This document shows, one piece after another, positions 24,597 through 40,675 of a stretch of 64,000 nt of DNA. This DNA is from Heterodera schachtii (taxonomy: Eukaryota; Nematoda; Chromadorea; Rhabditida; Heteroderidae): the NCBI GenBank assembly GCA_023374025.1, contig SIJG01000001.1:3247946-3311945 (forward strand). Direction: 5' to 3'. How positions within the stretch are numbered: position 1 is the first letter of the stretch; the number at the start of each line of letters is the position of its first letter. The notes under the pieces were generated by a model. It was not told the DNA's origin and did no database searches. It worked only from the letters and a program-made list of their open reading frames with translations. Position numbers and translations under genes: made by a program.

Positions 24597-25751
24597 TTAA
24601 CGAGAGCGAGAACGACGGCTGTAGCTCGGAGATCGGCTGCGCTCGCGAAGTGGAGGAGAGCGGCTTCGGGAACGGCGAGGAGTGCGAGAACGCGACCTGA
24701 AAAAATTGAATTGGTAGAAATTTCTCTTCGAGGAATGGAAGAAGAGTGATTTTGGAAGGGTTTTAACTATTTCGGCATTTTTCCATCCAAGTTTAAGGAA
24801 AAACCATAAAATGTTTGGGTGGATGGATGAATTTTTTGTTCCCCTTGCTGCGAAGGAAGAGGGTGCCAAGACTGACAATGAGAAGAGATGGGGTGGATGG
24901 CATTATGTGAGGGTTGAGATTGGAAGATGGAGTTTGAGGGAGAATTGAGGAGAAGGGCAACAAGATGGGATGGTTGATGAAGAAAAGCTAAATTTGACAA
25001 ATTGAAGTTTATAAACTTCGACCACTCATCCGCGCAATGTTCAAGTTTCGAAAAAAGCTTCAACGAATTATTTCATTAATACCTTAAACGATAACGACGG
25101 TCGCGATCACGGTCAAAACGATCACGACCATAACGGTCTGAGAGAAACAAATCTGAAGTTTTCGAAAGATTACGGCCTTTACCGTCATAACGTCCCCCTC
25201 CGCCTCGAAAACCGCGTCCGCCCCCTCTTCCGCTCCCATGAGAAAGCTCTACGCGGGCCTTGACGCCACAAATCCTCCTAAACACAATTGAGCGACTGCT
25301 ATTTAGGAAATCACATACGTTCCGTCGAGTGCACGCACAGCATCTTCAGCGTCTCGTGCATCCTCAAACTCGACAAAAGCAAAGCCAGGAGGACGACGAG
25401 CAACCCAGATTTTTCGTATGCGTCCAAAGCGATGAAACGCATCGTCCAACTATAAAATTAAAATCCAATTATAAAAACAATATCTAGCTTGTGCGTCCAA
25501 TACGACTCAATCGGAATTAGTACAGCCTATTTTGTTTTAGTTTGATATATACAGTTTCAGTCAACAAATAAACTTTACTAGCGGATTGGACGCCTAAAAG
25601 ACATTGGATGCGTAATTGGAATGAGTAAAAACCTCTTCAGAAGTTGCATCCTCAGGTAAACCACCAACATAAATCTTAAGTGTTTTTGAAAAATTATTGT
25701 AGAAAAACCTAAAACCTTCGCATCGAGATATTCATTTCTTCGAGAAGACAT
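24597..25751 (-). CDS. rsp-6: SR splicing factor of the SRSF3/SRSF7 type
   Basis: Exons in coding order: 25716-25751, 25633-25674, 25319-25449, 25083-25277, 24597-24696 (167 residues). The RRM is split over three exons: RNP2 is [14 protein letters not shown], followed by [20 protein letters not shown] and the RNP1 block [20 protein letters not shown], then [12 protein letters not shown]. This is the SRSF3/7 pattern with its [14 protein letters not shown] signature. Next come a Gly/Arg stretch, Arg/Asp repeats and a C-terminal RS domain ([15 protein letters not shown]). It should bind exonic enhancers in the nucleus. A 45-base stretch inside exon 4 (about 25144-25188, GT..TCTCAG, no stop) can be kept or removed in frame, so two isoforms are possible. 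Confidence 0.92.
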
Positions 25752-25857
25752 TATTCATCGACAAATAAAATAATACGTAGTAAAAATGGCAACTTGTACC
25801 TTTCTGTTATTGTAAAAGCTATGAAAAGATGAAAACCGCGAAAATAGGTTTTTACAA

Positions 25858-26375
25858 GTCTCATTTCTCTTCTCCTTTATCTCCTCTCTCTACTTCTCTC
25901 TTTCTTCTCCATTCTCTTTCCCTCCCCTCTCTCTCCCCCTCACTTCATTTCTCCCTCACTCCCTTTCTCTTAATCTCTCTCTCTCCCTCTCTCCCTCTCT
26001 CTTTATCTTATCTCTCTCTCTTCCTTTCTCTTTTCGCATCCACTTTCACTCTCTCAATCATTTTCCTCTTACTCTTCATCTTTTCCTTTCTCAATCCATT
26101 CTCTTAGTCTCTCTTTCTCTCTCTCACTTCACCTCTCTCATTTCTCTCTCTCTCTCCCTCTCTCTTAATCTCATCTCTCTCTTCCCTTTTTCTCTCCTCA
26201 CTGCACCTCTCTCTCATTTCATTTCTCTTTGTCTCTCTCTGTCTTCCTTTCTCTCCCTCTTCCTTCTTTCTATCATTCTCTCTCATATCCCTTTTCTCTC
26301 TCTCTCTCTCTCTCTCTCTTAGTTCCTTTCTCCCTTTCTCTTAATCTCCCTCCACTTTTTCTCTCCTCGAACACA
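25858..26375. repeat. CT-rich microsatellite tract
   Basis: About 500 bases of (CT)n and CTTT variants between rsp-6 and isw-1. The open frames across it come from composition only. Confidence 0.85.
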
Positions 26376-26414
26376 AATTACAAAATAAAAATTTCTTCAC
26401 TATTTTTCGGAACC

Positions 26415-26834
26415 CGTCAGTTGGGCCCTCACGATTGGGCCCCCACGGTTGGGCCCCACACGTTTGGGCCCCAGCTCGTTTTTTCATGATAACTTTTTTC
26501 TTTGGCATCCAAGTCCAACAATCTTGGTATCATTCGGAAGCTCTTAACATGCTCTATTAGCCTTACAAAAAGCCAAAAGATTTTCAAGCCTAGAAAAAAT
26601 TTATGAAGAAAAAACTTCAAAAATTTCGACTTTTTCGCAATTTCATGTTATAACTTTTTTGATTATTGTCTAATCGCTAAGCAATAGCTTAGAAAGCTTC
26701 AAAACAGATTAAGCTTTCGAATGATACTAAGCTTATTGGATATGGATGATAAAGAAAAAGGTTATAGAAAGTTATAGTGGAAAAGCATGCTGGGGCCCAA
26801 ACGTGGGGGCCCAAACGTGAAGGCCCAACTGACG
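26415..26834. mobile_element. Element with GGGCCC-rich terminal inverted repeats
   Basis: Ends are inverted copies CGTCAGTTGGGCCYTCACG (26415-26433 and 26816-26834). Both ends hold extra GGGCCC words spaced by ACG/ACGTTT (three at the left, two at the right). The interior is AT-rich and non-coding. No flanking target duplication was found, so the exact borders and class are unknown. Confidence 0.6.
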
Positions 26835-27070
26835 TAGACTGCTATTTTTCTTTTCTTTTCTTTCTTTTAATATAACGCCAAACGCCAACCAAAATGATAA
26901 AAAGGGGTGCAACCTCCTCTAATTTAGTACAGTGTGTAAAGGATAACTCGAAAAGTAGCTTATTGTTAACAACGCCCAAAAAACTTAGTTTTCGTGCGTC
27001 AAATTAATTACTTTCTTTAATTAATCTACTAGGTATTTTAATTTAATTTTAAATTTTTAGTATACGAAAG

Positions 27071-31373
<4,303 letters not shown>

Positions 31374-31655
31374 ACGGACGGAAAACAAAAGTGACGCGCA
31401 ATTTAATCTCACACAAAACAATTTGTGTTTCATATTTTTCTGCCATTTTTGTTATAAATCGCTTTAACAAAAACAAAAACAATGAATGATCCCGTCTCCA
31501 GTGCAAAAATAAGAACAAAGTGAATAAGAAAAAGAACAATCTCTCCTCCGCCATTTCTCTGGTCAATCCATTTCCCCGTCTTCCTCCGTTCCATTCGAAC
31601 TTTTTTGGCCGTGGTGAATTTTGACTTTTCTCTGTATTTTGAAAATTTCCATGTT

Positions 31656-34600
31656 TCAAAAGCACTCCATTCTCACCGATATCAAAACCTTCCTCATCAA
31701 ATCCCTCTTGATTTTGTCGTGCATTTTTCCCTCCTCTTCGTTTTGAATTGTTGTTATTATTCGTTGGTCGAACTGCTCGACATTCTCGGGCATGGAATTC
31801 GGGACCTGATCCAATTAAACAGATAATAGTATAAACTAAAATGTTAACTGAAACCTGTCTCAAGACTTCAAGAAGTGCTGGGTATTTTGGTCGGAATGTT
31901 GAATAAATGTTGAAGATCAGCGTGAGAATGGGTCCTGCAGCGAGTTCATCGGACACATACATTTGCAGACTTTGGAGGGCATGGATCAGAATTTGAACCG
32001 CGGTTTGTTCGTCAAATGATGTGGCGTACTGTAAAAGTGAGGAAGATAAATAAATGTTGATGTTGTGCATCCTTTGTCTGGCCGTTTAATTGCTTCTCAA
32101 AGCGTACATTTAGAGTGAGCACGTTGAGCATCGGAATGCATTTGACCGCCGCCTGTGAGTCGGAGCAAGTGATCAGTTTGGCGAGCAGTCCGAGCATGTC
32201 CAGGAACAATTCCTTTGCCGTTGTTTTCAGTTCATTTCAGTGCTTCGGTCTCAACAAATTTACCTTGTCCATCAGCAGAATTTGGGCGATTTGTGAAACT
32301 ATCGCTTCTTTCTTCACATTTTTGGGGGAAAACGATTCGCCGAGAATAAAAGTCGAAGCAAAAGAAGCGCATTCTCGAGAAAAAAGACTCATTGTGCTCT
32401 CGGCGACCATTTCCTCTTCGGTGGGCTCCGTCTCTGTGAATTTAAAAGTGAGTTTCCGAGTCGTAAATGGGTTTTCGTAAGAGCAAAAGGACCTTCGTCC
32501 GGCGATTGGCGTGCTTTGACCAATTCCCACTGCTCAACCAGCCTTTTCTGCATGTGTTTGGTTACCCTTTTGAGAAATGCCAACACAATTTGAGAACGAT
32601 CGGCCGGACAAGAACAGACAATGCGACTCCTAAAAAAGTGCTTTTGAGTGCATAAAACAACGTAATTTTTTGGAAAAAATAGTGAAATTCGGACCATGTC
32701 CTTTTGATCCAAAAGCGAATCCGAAAGTTCGGCACGTATTCAATGCCGACATGCACTCTTCCAATTGCTTCCGCCGCATCCGAAATGGCATAAAAGTCGC
32801 GAGAAAAGCGAGCACAAATCAGTCCGACGATGCTTTGGGTCAGGTCGGTGATCTGATTTGGCTTTGTGGGATGCTTCTCACTTTTCGTATTTGCCACCTC
32901 ACGAATGAATCTGCGCATAAAAATGGTCGAATCGGTCGTGGAAATGCCTCCGTTTTTGACTCCATTCGTTTGACTCGACTCGAATTCGTCCGTTCCTTTC
33001 TTTCCGCCGTTTTCCATTCCTTCGGGGTTAAGTGATGCTAAAGTTTCAGATACATAAAACAATTAAATGATTATTGACCAAACTCACAGACAAGCATTAG
33101 CCTCTCCGAAGAGCCCATTTCGAGCACTGATGGCCCATAAACGGAGTGAATCAAAGACGAATTTTGTTGTTCATAAATCAAATTCAGACACCAAAAAAGA
33201 CAAATAATAAACGCGAAATTATATATTAGACATTTTAAACAAAAACTTACTCGCAAAACTGAAAAAATTTTGGTATAACAGGCCGAAAAAGAGCGAATAT
33301 TTTCGAAGATGATTCATCCGACGAAATATTTATTTGGTTGAGAACGCCTTCCAAAGCTGTCAAACTCGCTTTTAGCTAAAATTTCAAACATTTTTAATTT
33401 TATGAAAAGCCAAAATACATTTAGCCGATTCTGATAGAAAGGACACTGCTGGTTCAGCACCGCCACTTGGTCCGGCATTGAGGTGAGTCCGCTGTGCATG
33501 AGGAAGTTGGACGGACTGGCGGAGAAAGGCTCATTTTCAATGAATTCGATGTCCGCGCGAATTGAAGTGCTGAGAAAAGTGGCTTGTGCGTCTACGGAAT
33601 ATGCCAAATTGCTAAGGGCGGCCAAAATCGGGACGAGGTTGGCCCGTTGCATCATCGACACGAACGGAGTGACGGTTTGGACCAATTCGAGCAGAGTTTG
33701 GCCGTAGGGCTATTGTAAGGGAGAAAATGTTGTCAAATATGCATAATTAACCACAAATGAACTTTAATGGCCTGGGAGAAAGAGGACACAATTTTGAGCA
33801 GCAAAGCAATGGAATGCCTTTTCGTGGCCATAATGTCCATGTCCTGCTGAGCATTGTCCACCATAAGAAGAGACTTTAACTGAAAAAGGCTTCGAGAGAA
33901 TATTAACCAAATCAAAAGCTCTCCCGAGGGTCAATCCCATTTAAAAGTTGGCAAAGACTTGTTAAAGTTTTAGCGCTAATCACAAAGGATGTTGTCAATG
34001 GTCAACAAACATGGTCGAGCATGACGGGAATGCGTTCGGGAAAGTCGTCGAAAATGGGAAAAAGCGCGGAGAGAATCGAAAGGACTCCGTTCAAAAGGCG
34101 TTGTTGCTTGGCATTTTGCGCGGAAGAAGAAATTCTGACGGAGCATTGGAAGACGGCGTCAAAATAAGTCAAGTACTCTTTGCGCACCTCCTCAAAAAAG
34201 ATTAATTCTGAAAGGTCTTCCCAAAACGAAAAAAAGTCCATCCTCCGCAACAAAACGAATTGTCATAATTTACCGGGGTTGCCCATTCCGCTGCTTGTGA
34301 TAGGCTGACTTGAAGAACGGCGGTAATCAGTCGCTTCATCACTTCCCACTCGTCGAGAGGAACTGAACAAAGCATGCCGTCGTTTAACTCAAATAAACCG
34401 ACCATTCTCGGCATTTCTGACGCAGTTGGCTATCCAATTTCGCATGACTTCCAACAATTTGTCGAAATGGTCATTTGAGCACTCGCGAATAATTCGCAAA
34501 CAGTGATCACGTAGCCCTTAAATGAAATTCACGTAATTTCGTAAATGTTAGCGAAATGGGGAAATTCCTGCCCAAAATCGCGAAATTTCACGAACAAAAC

Positions 34601-37230
34601 TGGCGCACCACACCCTTGTGCGTCGTGAGGGGGGGGGGGGGGGGGGTCGCCGCGGCGGCGGCGGTAGGGCGAAATTTTTTTTTAACAATTTTAACAAGTT
34701 TTTTTTTTAAACAATTCATTAAAAATTGCAATGTTTTCCCCGGCGGCGCCTATCACATCCCCTTGTGTACTTTGGTCCGAACAAATGCAATTCATCAGTC
34801 TTACGAATGTATTCGCGTTGGCACTCAGTTTCGTTTTCGTAGTCCATTTGCGAGTACTGCTCCGTCATGTCGGGTTGGTCCACTGAAGCGGAAGTGCAGC
34901 AGGACTGAAATGATGGCCAAACAAAAGTAGAGAATGTACACACCAAATGATTGATTACCTTATTCATCGCCTTTGGTAAGAAGTGAATGAGCGGAGGGAT
35001 GGAAACAAGGAAATCGGCGTTTTTTGATATCCTTTCATGGCCAAAAAAAGTGGCGAGCACTTGAGCAGTTTCGGCCCTAATATACTGAAAAATAAAGGTT
35101 TTAAAACAGATTTGAAGAGGTAATTCACAATTGAGGGGTGCCGAAAGAAGGCGGAAAGCGCCGCAAGATAAAGCGAAAAATTGGGCGGGGGTTTCATCAC
35201 ATAGGACCAAACTTCGGCCAAATGAAGGCCAAGTGCGCAAAGCAAATCGCAGAGAACCTTTTAATGGATTTTGAAAGGGTAAAACCGAAACGAAACGCCA
35301 AAACTGAGAAAGGGAAACACACCTTCAGGTATTTGTAGTGCTCATAGCTGGATGAACTGATTTCAGCAGCCAAACTAAAGAAAAATAAGGCCAACACATA
35401 CAAAAGGGGGGAGGGGAGATTTCCGAATTTACGGGTTTTTTCAAAAAAAAAAATCACTCTAACATTTTCATTTCCGTCAATCCCCTCGGGAAAACAGACA
35501 GATGAAATTTAACAAAATTAAATTACTTCGCAGCAGTGAGAATTTGCCGCATTGGACCATCGCGGAACATTGAGACCACCTGAAAAAAGACCAATCAGCG
35601 GAACTTTTGTTTCCATACAATTGGCGTTTCGGTAGTTTTTGCGCACTTTCGCGAGGCAATTTTCCACAGACATTTCGCCGCTTCTTCGTACAAATTGAGT
35701 TCGGCCGTTTGTCTTCAACAAAAGGGCCATAAACGGAGATACAGTCAAAATGGAAACAGTAAAACCAATACCATAAATGGGCAAGGGGTGTCTTGACCCC
35801 CCCCCTCATTCGTAAAAGGGGATGGAGTAAGGAGGGGAATAGCGAAGGGGAAGAGGAAAGTTTCTAATTTTCTTAACAAATCATTGAAACTCCAAAAAAA
35901 AAAAAAATTTCACCACAAGCCCAAAACCCTGAAGTAATATGGCACAAAACCGCAAAATTTCAAAATCTTCCCCGGTGGCGCCAATTGACACCATCGGACC
36001 CCTCCTGCTCCCCAAACGGACTCCTGAGTCACCCCCTCTCCCATCTGCTCATCCCCCCCAGGAATACATCGTATGGCCGTTGCCGTTTGCCTGAGACACC
36101 CGTTAAAAACACCCACAAAAATGCGCAAGTTGCGTCCACAATTGCGTCCACGTGCTCTTCCAAAGTTCGCGTGGCGACCCAATCCACGATTTCGGAGAGG
36201 GCTTTCGCCGCCGCCAGGCGCACGTGGACGGACGACTCCTCGCGTTGCATTCCGCGCACAATGGCAGCCAAAACGGGCCCGATTTTCTGCTTCTCGGCCA
36301 TGTCCAAGCCGATGTAGCCGAGTGCCTCCAGGGAAGCTTCGCGCAGCAAAGCGTTGTCCGCGCCATCTGTCGTTACATTGGCAACCAAACGGTCCAAAAG
36401 GTCGGGCCATTGCTGACGAAGAGGGGACAAAAGAATAAATGGCCAAAGGGACGAAAAAAGGGAGGGAAATTTAGCAAAAACAAAGAGCAACTTTTGAAAA
36501 TTAAAAGTGCAATTGCTTACAATTAACAATTTGGTCTAAAAATTACTAAATTTGGATTAAATACATTTTGGACCTCATTCAATCGTTTCAAAAAAAAATA
36601 ACAGAACGCAGCCAAGGGCATGAGCAAGTTTAGATAAATCACATTGGATGGCAATTCGACGCAAGCAATCGCAGCCAAACATTGTGCGGCCACCGAAGGA
36701 CGCGTTTCCGTACCGAGGGATTGTAACAGACACATTTTTGAAACATTTCTGACTTCAGCTGGGATTGAGAGCCATCTGCAGGTCAAAGGAAAGGATTGTA
36801 TTCGTCCATTTGCACGGGGATTTCCCCCCCCCCCCCATTTTCACCCATTCCTTTGCCTTTATGCCACCAACCGATTCCTCTTCTGATCCGAAAGTGCTTG
36901 CTCACGAGAAACGAGCGCATTTTTGATCTGAAGCCCAGCAGCCCTTCGAACGATTGGACTATTCGAAGCATCAGACAAAACGACAGCGAGTTGATGGATG
37001 AATTCGGGCTAAAGAAGCAAATGAATGACAAAACATTGGACGAGGGGGGAGGGGTTGTCCCGATCCCTTTTTCAACACTCACAAAATTGATTTGGGACGC
37101 GTCGCTTAAGGCGGTAAGTGCCAATTGCTGGTCGGCATAACCTCAAAAGGCTTCAGCTCAATTAGGAACTAAATATGTACAACAAACTTGGTGAAATCGT
37201 CCTCTCCAATATGCGCACTATTTCGGCCAT
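31656..37230 (-). CDS. Chimeric karyopherin: importin-beta-like N-terminus joined to exportin-5-like body
   Basis: 5' exons 37188-37230, 37083-37141, 36872-37008, 36643-36775 and 36117-36412 encode about 222 residues that read as importin-beta 1: [75 protein letters not shown]. The last of these exons then passes, without a break, into [19 protein letters not shown]. Its phase-2 donor joins exon 35712 to give [20 protein letters not shown], in exact register with exportin-5. From there on, about 15 exons match exportin-5 in order: [57 protein letters not shown] and [13 protein letters not shown] (last exon 31656-31805). Exportin-5 carries pre-miRNA/dsRNA out of the nucleus with RanGTP; its own N-terminus is absent. 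Not every middle exon border was fixed. Confidence 0.75.
34629..34672. repeat. G18 run with degenerate GC motif
   Basis: An 18-base G run (34629-34646) followed by CGG repeats inside a karyopherin intron. It resembles a decayed copy of the dispersed hairpin. Confidence 0.5.
34737..34760 (+). repeat. Dispersed GC hairpin motif, copy 2 (partial)
   Basis: CCCCGGCGGCGCCTATCACA in a karyopherin intron; matches the first half of the motif. Confidence 0.6.
35967..36003 (+). repeat. Dispersed GC hairpin motif, copy 3
   Basis: TTCCCCGGTGGCGCCAATTG continuing into ACACCATCGGACCCC. It sits in the 404-base intron (35713-36116) just after the exon in which importin-beta similarity gives way to exportin-5. 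Confidence 0.7.
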
Positions 37231-37511
37231 AAGTCATAAAACGTAAACAGAAAATGAATAACGCAATAATGCTTTAAAGCCAAGAAATATTGTATAAAGC
37301 AATGCTAAAGCGTGCAAATCTCAATTTCTTAATTAAATACCGAAGAATAAACGAACTAATTTATTATCACAAGAAAAAATAATTAAAGAATTCAGTGAAA
37401 GAAAAAAACAATAAGCAAAAGACCCGAAAAAAGGGAATGCCTTTTCATATTATGGAAGTATCATAACGTTTTCAAGAGTTATTCTGATTGTGAACAGAGA
37501 GGACAAAGAGC
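37231..37511. other. AT-rich intergenic region
   Basis: Holds the promoter of the karyopherin gene and the 3' flank of memb-1. No gene seen. Confidence 0.5.
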
Positions 37512-39016
37512 TTAGCCTTTCCAAAATCTGTAGAAGCAGTACATGAACACAACGCACAACACACAAAGGACGAGGAAAAGCAGCCAATCGTCCTCCAATC
37601 GCTTTTCAATCATTTGCAGAGTTGTCGTTGACAAACCAAGCTTAATCAAATTAGGAACAAATTCGCATATGATAAATGGCTTTCAAAATTATGTCCAATA
37701 CCAGGGCTTTTTTTCTTGATCCTGAATAACCAACCAATAATGTAAGACTTAAAAACACACATTTTAGATAATTGACAAAATTTAGCCATTACCTAATAAC
37801 CCTATTGATTTGCGTTAATACCCCCTAAAAAATCCAATAGCTCCTGAATATATCGGTCCGTCTAAACTTAGGTCACTTAAAAACTATCGCCTACCACTTG
37901 TCCAATATCGAGCATTTTCCGTTTAACGTCCTTTAGCCCCAAATGTTGATGACGAAGCGAAGTGAGCACTGAATTCCCATGCGCAATCAGATCGTCCACG
38001 GCGTTGTGCGACTGTTTCAGTCGGTCGTTGACGAGCAATTCCGTCCCCTCAAAGTCCAAATGCGTTTCGTTTGGTTTAAATCTAAAATAAGCCGTCAAAG
38101 AGACAATTAAATAAATTGGGTAATACTTTGGTTGTCCCCCTATTTTTCCAAAAAATAAAAATAAAAATTTTCGGGTAAAACGCCTTTCCTGGGGTTTTTG
38201 AGGTCGCTGACCACGAATCTGACACCTATTTCTAGTAATTTCGAACTTCAAACCCGAATTCGAACAAAAAGTCGAATTTTTCAAAATTCTCACTATTATT
38301 CTAAATTTTAATAAAATAAGCTAAAAGTAGTCTCAAGACATTGCAACAACAAAAAAAAGTTATTCTGTGAAGATACGAGGATAAAGGTTAATTGTGAAAT
38401 TTTTGAGTTTTCGACTTTTTGTTTGAATTCGAGTTTGGAGTTCGAAATTACTAGAAAGGGATGTCAGACTCGTGATCAGCGACCTAGAAAACGCTAGGAA
38501 AGGCCTTTTATGCGACTTTGTTAAACTTTTTGTTTTTTTCGAAAAATAGGGGGAACACCAAAATATTATCATCATAAATTGCATCAAATTATAAGACAAG
38601 CTTTTGGAATTTCAACAGAAGCAAATCGTTGCATTATCACCTCATCGTCAGCAATTCCTCCCTTTCAGCAGCCGCTCTCCATTTCGTTGTGAGTCGATTT
38701 TGCAGTGAATTAATTGCCATTTCAAGGGCATTATAATCATGTCGCAGCTGTTCAAACCGATATTTCGAAGTGTGACGCTTCCCAGAAGGCTCTTTATTCA
38801 CCAAAAGTTCGAGGCCGTCGAGCTGAGCGGCAGATTGCCTTGAATATTAAATATTATAAGCACAAATACGAAACATTTAGCTAAATGCCTTATTTGTTGG
38901 TGAAGCTTCTGAAAAAGAGGCTGCGCTTCACTCTCATTTTTACAAAGTTCCAAATGTCTCATTTCGAGATGGATCTGATGGAGGTCCATATTCGCCTGCT
39001 GAAAAAGCTGCTCCAT
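37512..39016 (-). CDS. memb-1: Membrin (GOSR2/Bos1-type Qb-SNARE)
   Basis: Four exons: 38889-39016, 38641-38838, 37895-38081, 37512-37640. They give 213 residues, matching the family length of about 212. The protein is a Golgi SNARE for ER-to-Golgi vesicle fusion. Order: N-terminal helical bundle (MEQLFQQANMDLHQIHLEM; NKEPSGKRHTSKYRFEQLRHD), SNARE helix (DRLKQSHNAVDDLIAHGNSV, LRHQHLGLKDVKRKMLDIG, QVLGLSTTTLQMIEKR) and a C-terminal membrane anchor (LLFLVLCVLCVVFMYCFY). Intron 1 (38839-38888) has a GC donor. Intron 2 holds the foldback MITE at 38119-38573, so it is far longer than the others. A hAT-like element begins 102 bases upstream of the ATG. Confidence 0.93.
38119..38573. mobile_element. 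Foldback MITE, family A copy 2
   Basis: Same palindromic design and sequence blocks as the copy at 24015 (AACCCGAATTCGAACAAAAA on one arm, its diverged complement near 38406; CCCCCTATTTTTC near each end). Flanked by a perfect 8-bp direct repeat ATAAATTG (38111-38118 and 38574-38581). It lies in intron 2 of memb-1 and leaves the splice sites intact. Confidence 0.82.
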
Positions 39017-39427
39017 TGCGCAAGCCTAAATATATATATTTTAGGCGTCCAATCTTCAGTTTCCTCGTCCATAGCTTTTTTCATAAATTTAAAGTCTTTG
39101 GGAATTTAACAAAAAAGCAGAGTGGCCAAGTGTCCTTTTTTCGAAGATTTGTCTTTTTGTGGAGAGGCCGGATCTTAGAAAGCTAAAATGTCCTTTTTTC
39201 AAAGATTTGTCCTTTTTTGGCACGACCTCCTTGTTTTGTGCTTATTCTTAGATTTGAAAATAAAAATACAAAATGAATAACTGTTTTGAATTACATATCA
39301 TTTTTTGAAACGAATATTTGAATTAATTTAATTTGAAAAATTACATTTAATTCATTTTCATGAGTGTAAAATGCCTCAAAATTTCTGTGAAAATCTGTTA
39401 AAAAATGGTCAAAATTTCTATTTTTCC

Positions 39428-39459
39428 TTCGGCGGCGCCTATCGACACCGTCGGGCCCC
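39428..39459 (+). repeat. Dispersed GC hairpin motif, copy 4
   Basis: TTCGGCGGCGCCTATCGACA followed by CCGTCGGGCCCC, inside the hAT-like element at 39118. Confidence 0.75.
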
Positions 39460-39560
39460 AAAACTTATTTTTTTTTCATAAAAATTGGTTCAAAAACTCA
39501 AAATTGGTAATTTTTTGGTGAAAATTTGTTAACAAATTGCATTGAAATTTTCAAAAATTT

Positions 39561-39594
39561 TCCCGGCGGCGCCTACCGGCGCCACCGGACCCCC
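39561..39594 (+). repeat. Dispersed GC hairpin motif, copy 5
   Basis: CCCGGCGGCGCCTACCGGCG followed by CCACCGGACCCC, about 130 bases after copy 4 in the same element. Confidence 0.75.
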
Positions 39595-39875
39595 GCTGGC
39601 GCCACAAAAAAAAAAATTTCATTTTGAATAAAATTTTCCAAAATGATTTTTGACCCCAAATAATGATTTTTTGTCGGCCAAATGCTGGTTTTGAAATTTC
39701 AGTTGGCAGCCCTGGTTTTTGCGTTAATAAAATATTGTTTTAAGTTTATTTTTCATATTTTTATTGCGTTCCTTCGCGCTACTATTAGTTTTAGAAAAAA
39801 TCTTATTTTTGGGGTCCGAATCTTAATTTTTCAGCCATTTTGTCTTATTTTGAAAAAAGAAACTTGGCCACTCTG

Positions 39876-40675
39876 TAAAAAAGAGTAAATACTCAAAATT
39901 AGAAAATAGTCTTTTTGGGGTACAGAGACTATTCAAGAACTTTTTTTGTGTCTTGCCTTTAAATCGGCAATATTACCTAAATTTGGTTTGAATATTGATT
40001 AAATATATTATAATTAATTTTGCGTTAACTTTTGGGTTTTATAAAATAAAAACCAAACAAAAAATTATTAATTATTTAATATTTTCACTTGAAATAAAAT
40101 AAAAATATAATTTTTTAAATTTTTTTTTGTGTTTTTTTTCTTGGAAAATTTCTCGGTTGGTCCCGGTCCCGGTTTTGGCAAAAATTCCCGGTCCCGTACA
40201 ATTCTAGAATAAATTGTAAAATAAACAATTTTGCAAAATGTTCTGGTTTTGGCTCCAAAATCTCATTTTGACCAATTATTTTCTTATTTTGAAACATTTT
40301 CGATCGGACCCCGTTTATCTCGCCAAAATTAATCAATTCGACAACAAAAAAATAAATTTCATTTTTTGCATGATAAAATTTCTTTGTTCTACTAAAATTC
40401 CCCTACCCCTTCTCGAAAACCACCGATTCTCCGTCTCAATTTGTTTATCATATCAATCGCAAAGTTAATACAAACATCAATGGTTGTACATACAAGAACA
40501 TCAATTATACAGTACACAATTATGGGATGGAATAATTATCACACAGCGAAATTGCGTGGGATGGACAGAGAAAGGGGGACACATTTGTACAACAATGAAA
40601 TTGGGCATGGCACAAGTAAAGGAAGGGAAAAAGAGGGAGCGAATTGAGGCCGAAGGCGCGGTCAGTCCAATGCCA
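39876..40675. other. AT-rich region with a remnant of a CCGGGA element
   Basis: No gene supported. 40153-40200 reads GGTCCCGGTCCCGG..CCCGGTCCCG, the same word set as the ends of the hAT-like element at 1232, so it is probably a decayed end of that family. Confidence 0.5.

Larger units (their letters stand above)
39118..39875. mobile_element. hAT-like non-autonomous element
   Basis: Perfect 14-bp inverted ends CAGAGTGGCCAAGT (39118-39131) and its complement (39862-39875). The flanking 8-mers are CAAAAAAG and TAAAAAAG, an 8-bp target duplication with one change. CAGAG ends plus 8-bp duplication fit hAT. The 758-bp interior has no transposase frame but holds two copies of the GC hairpin motif and repeated TGTCCTTTTTTC words at the left end. 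Confidence 0.82.
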
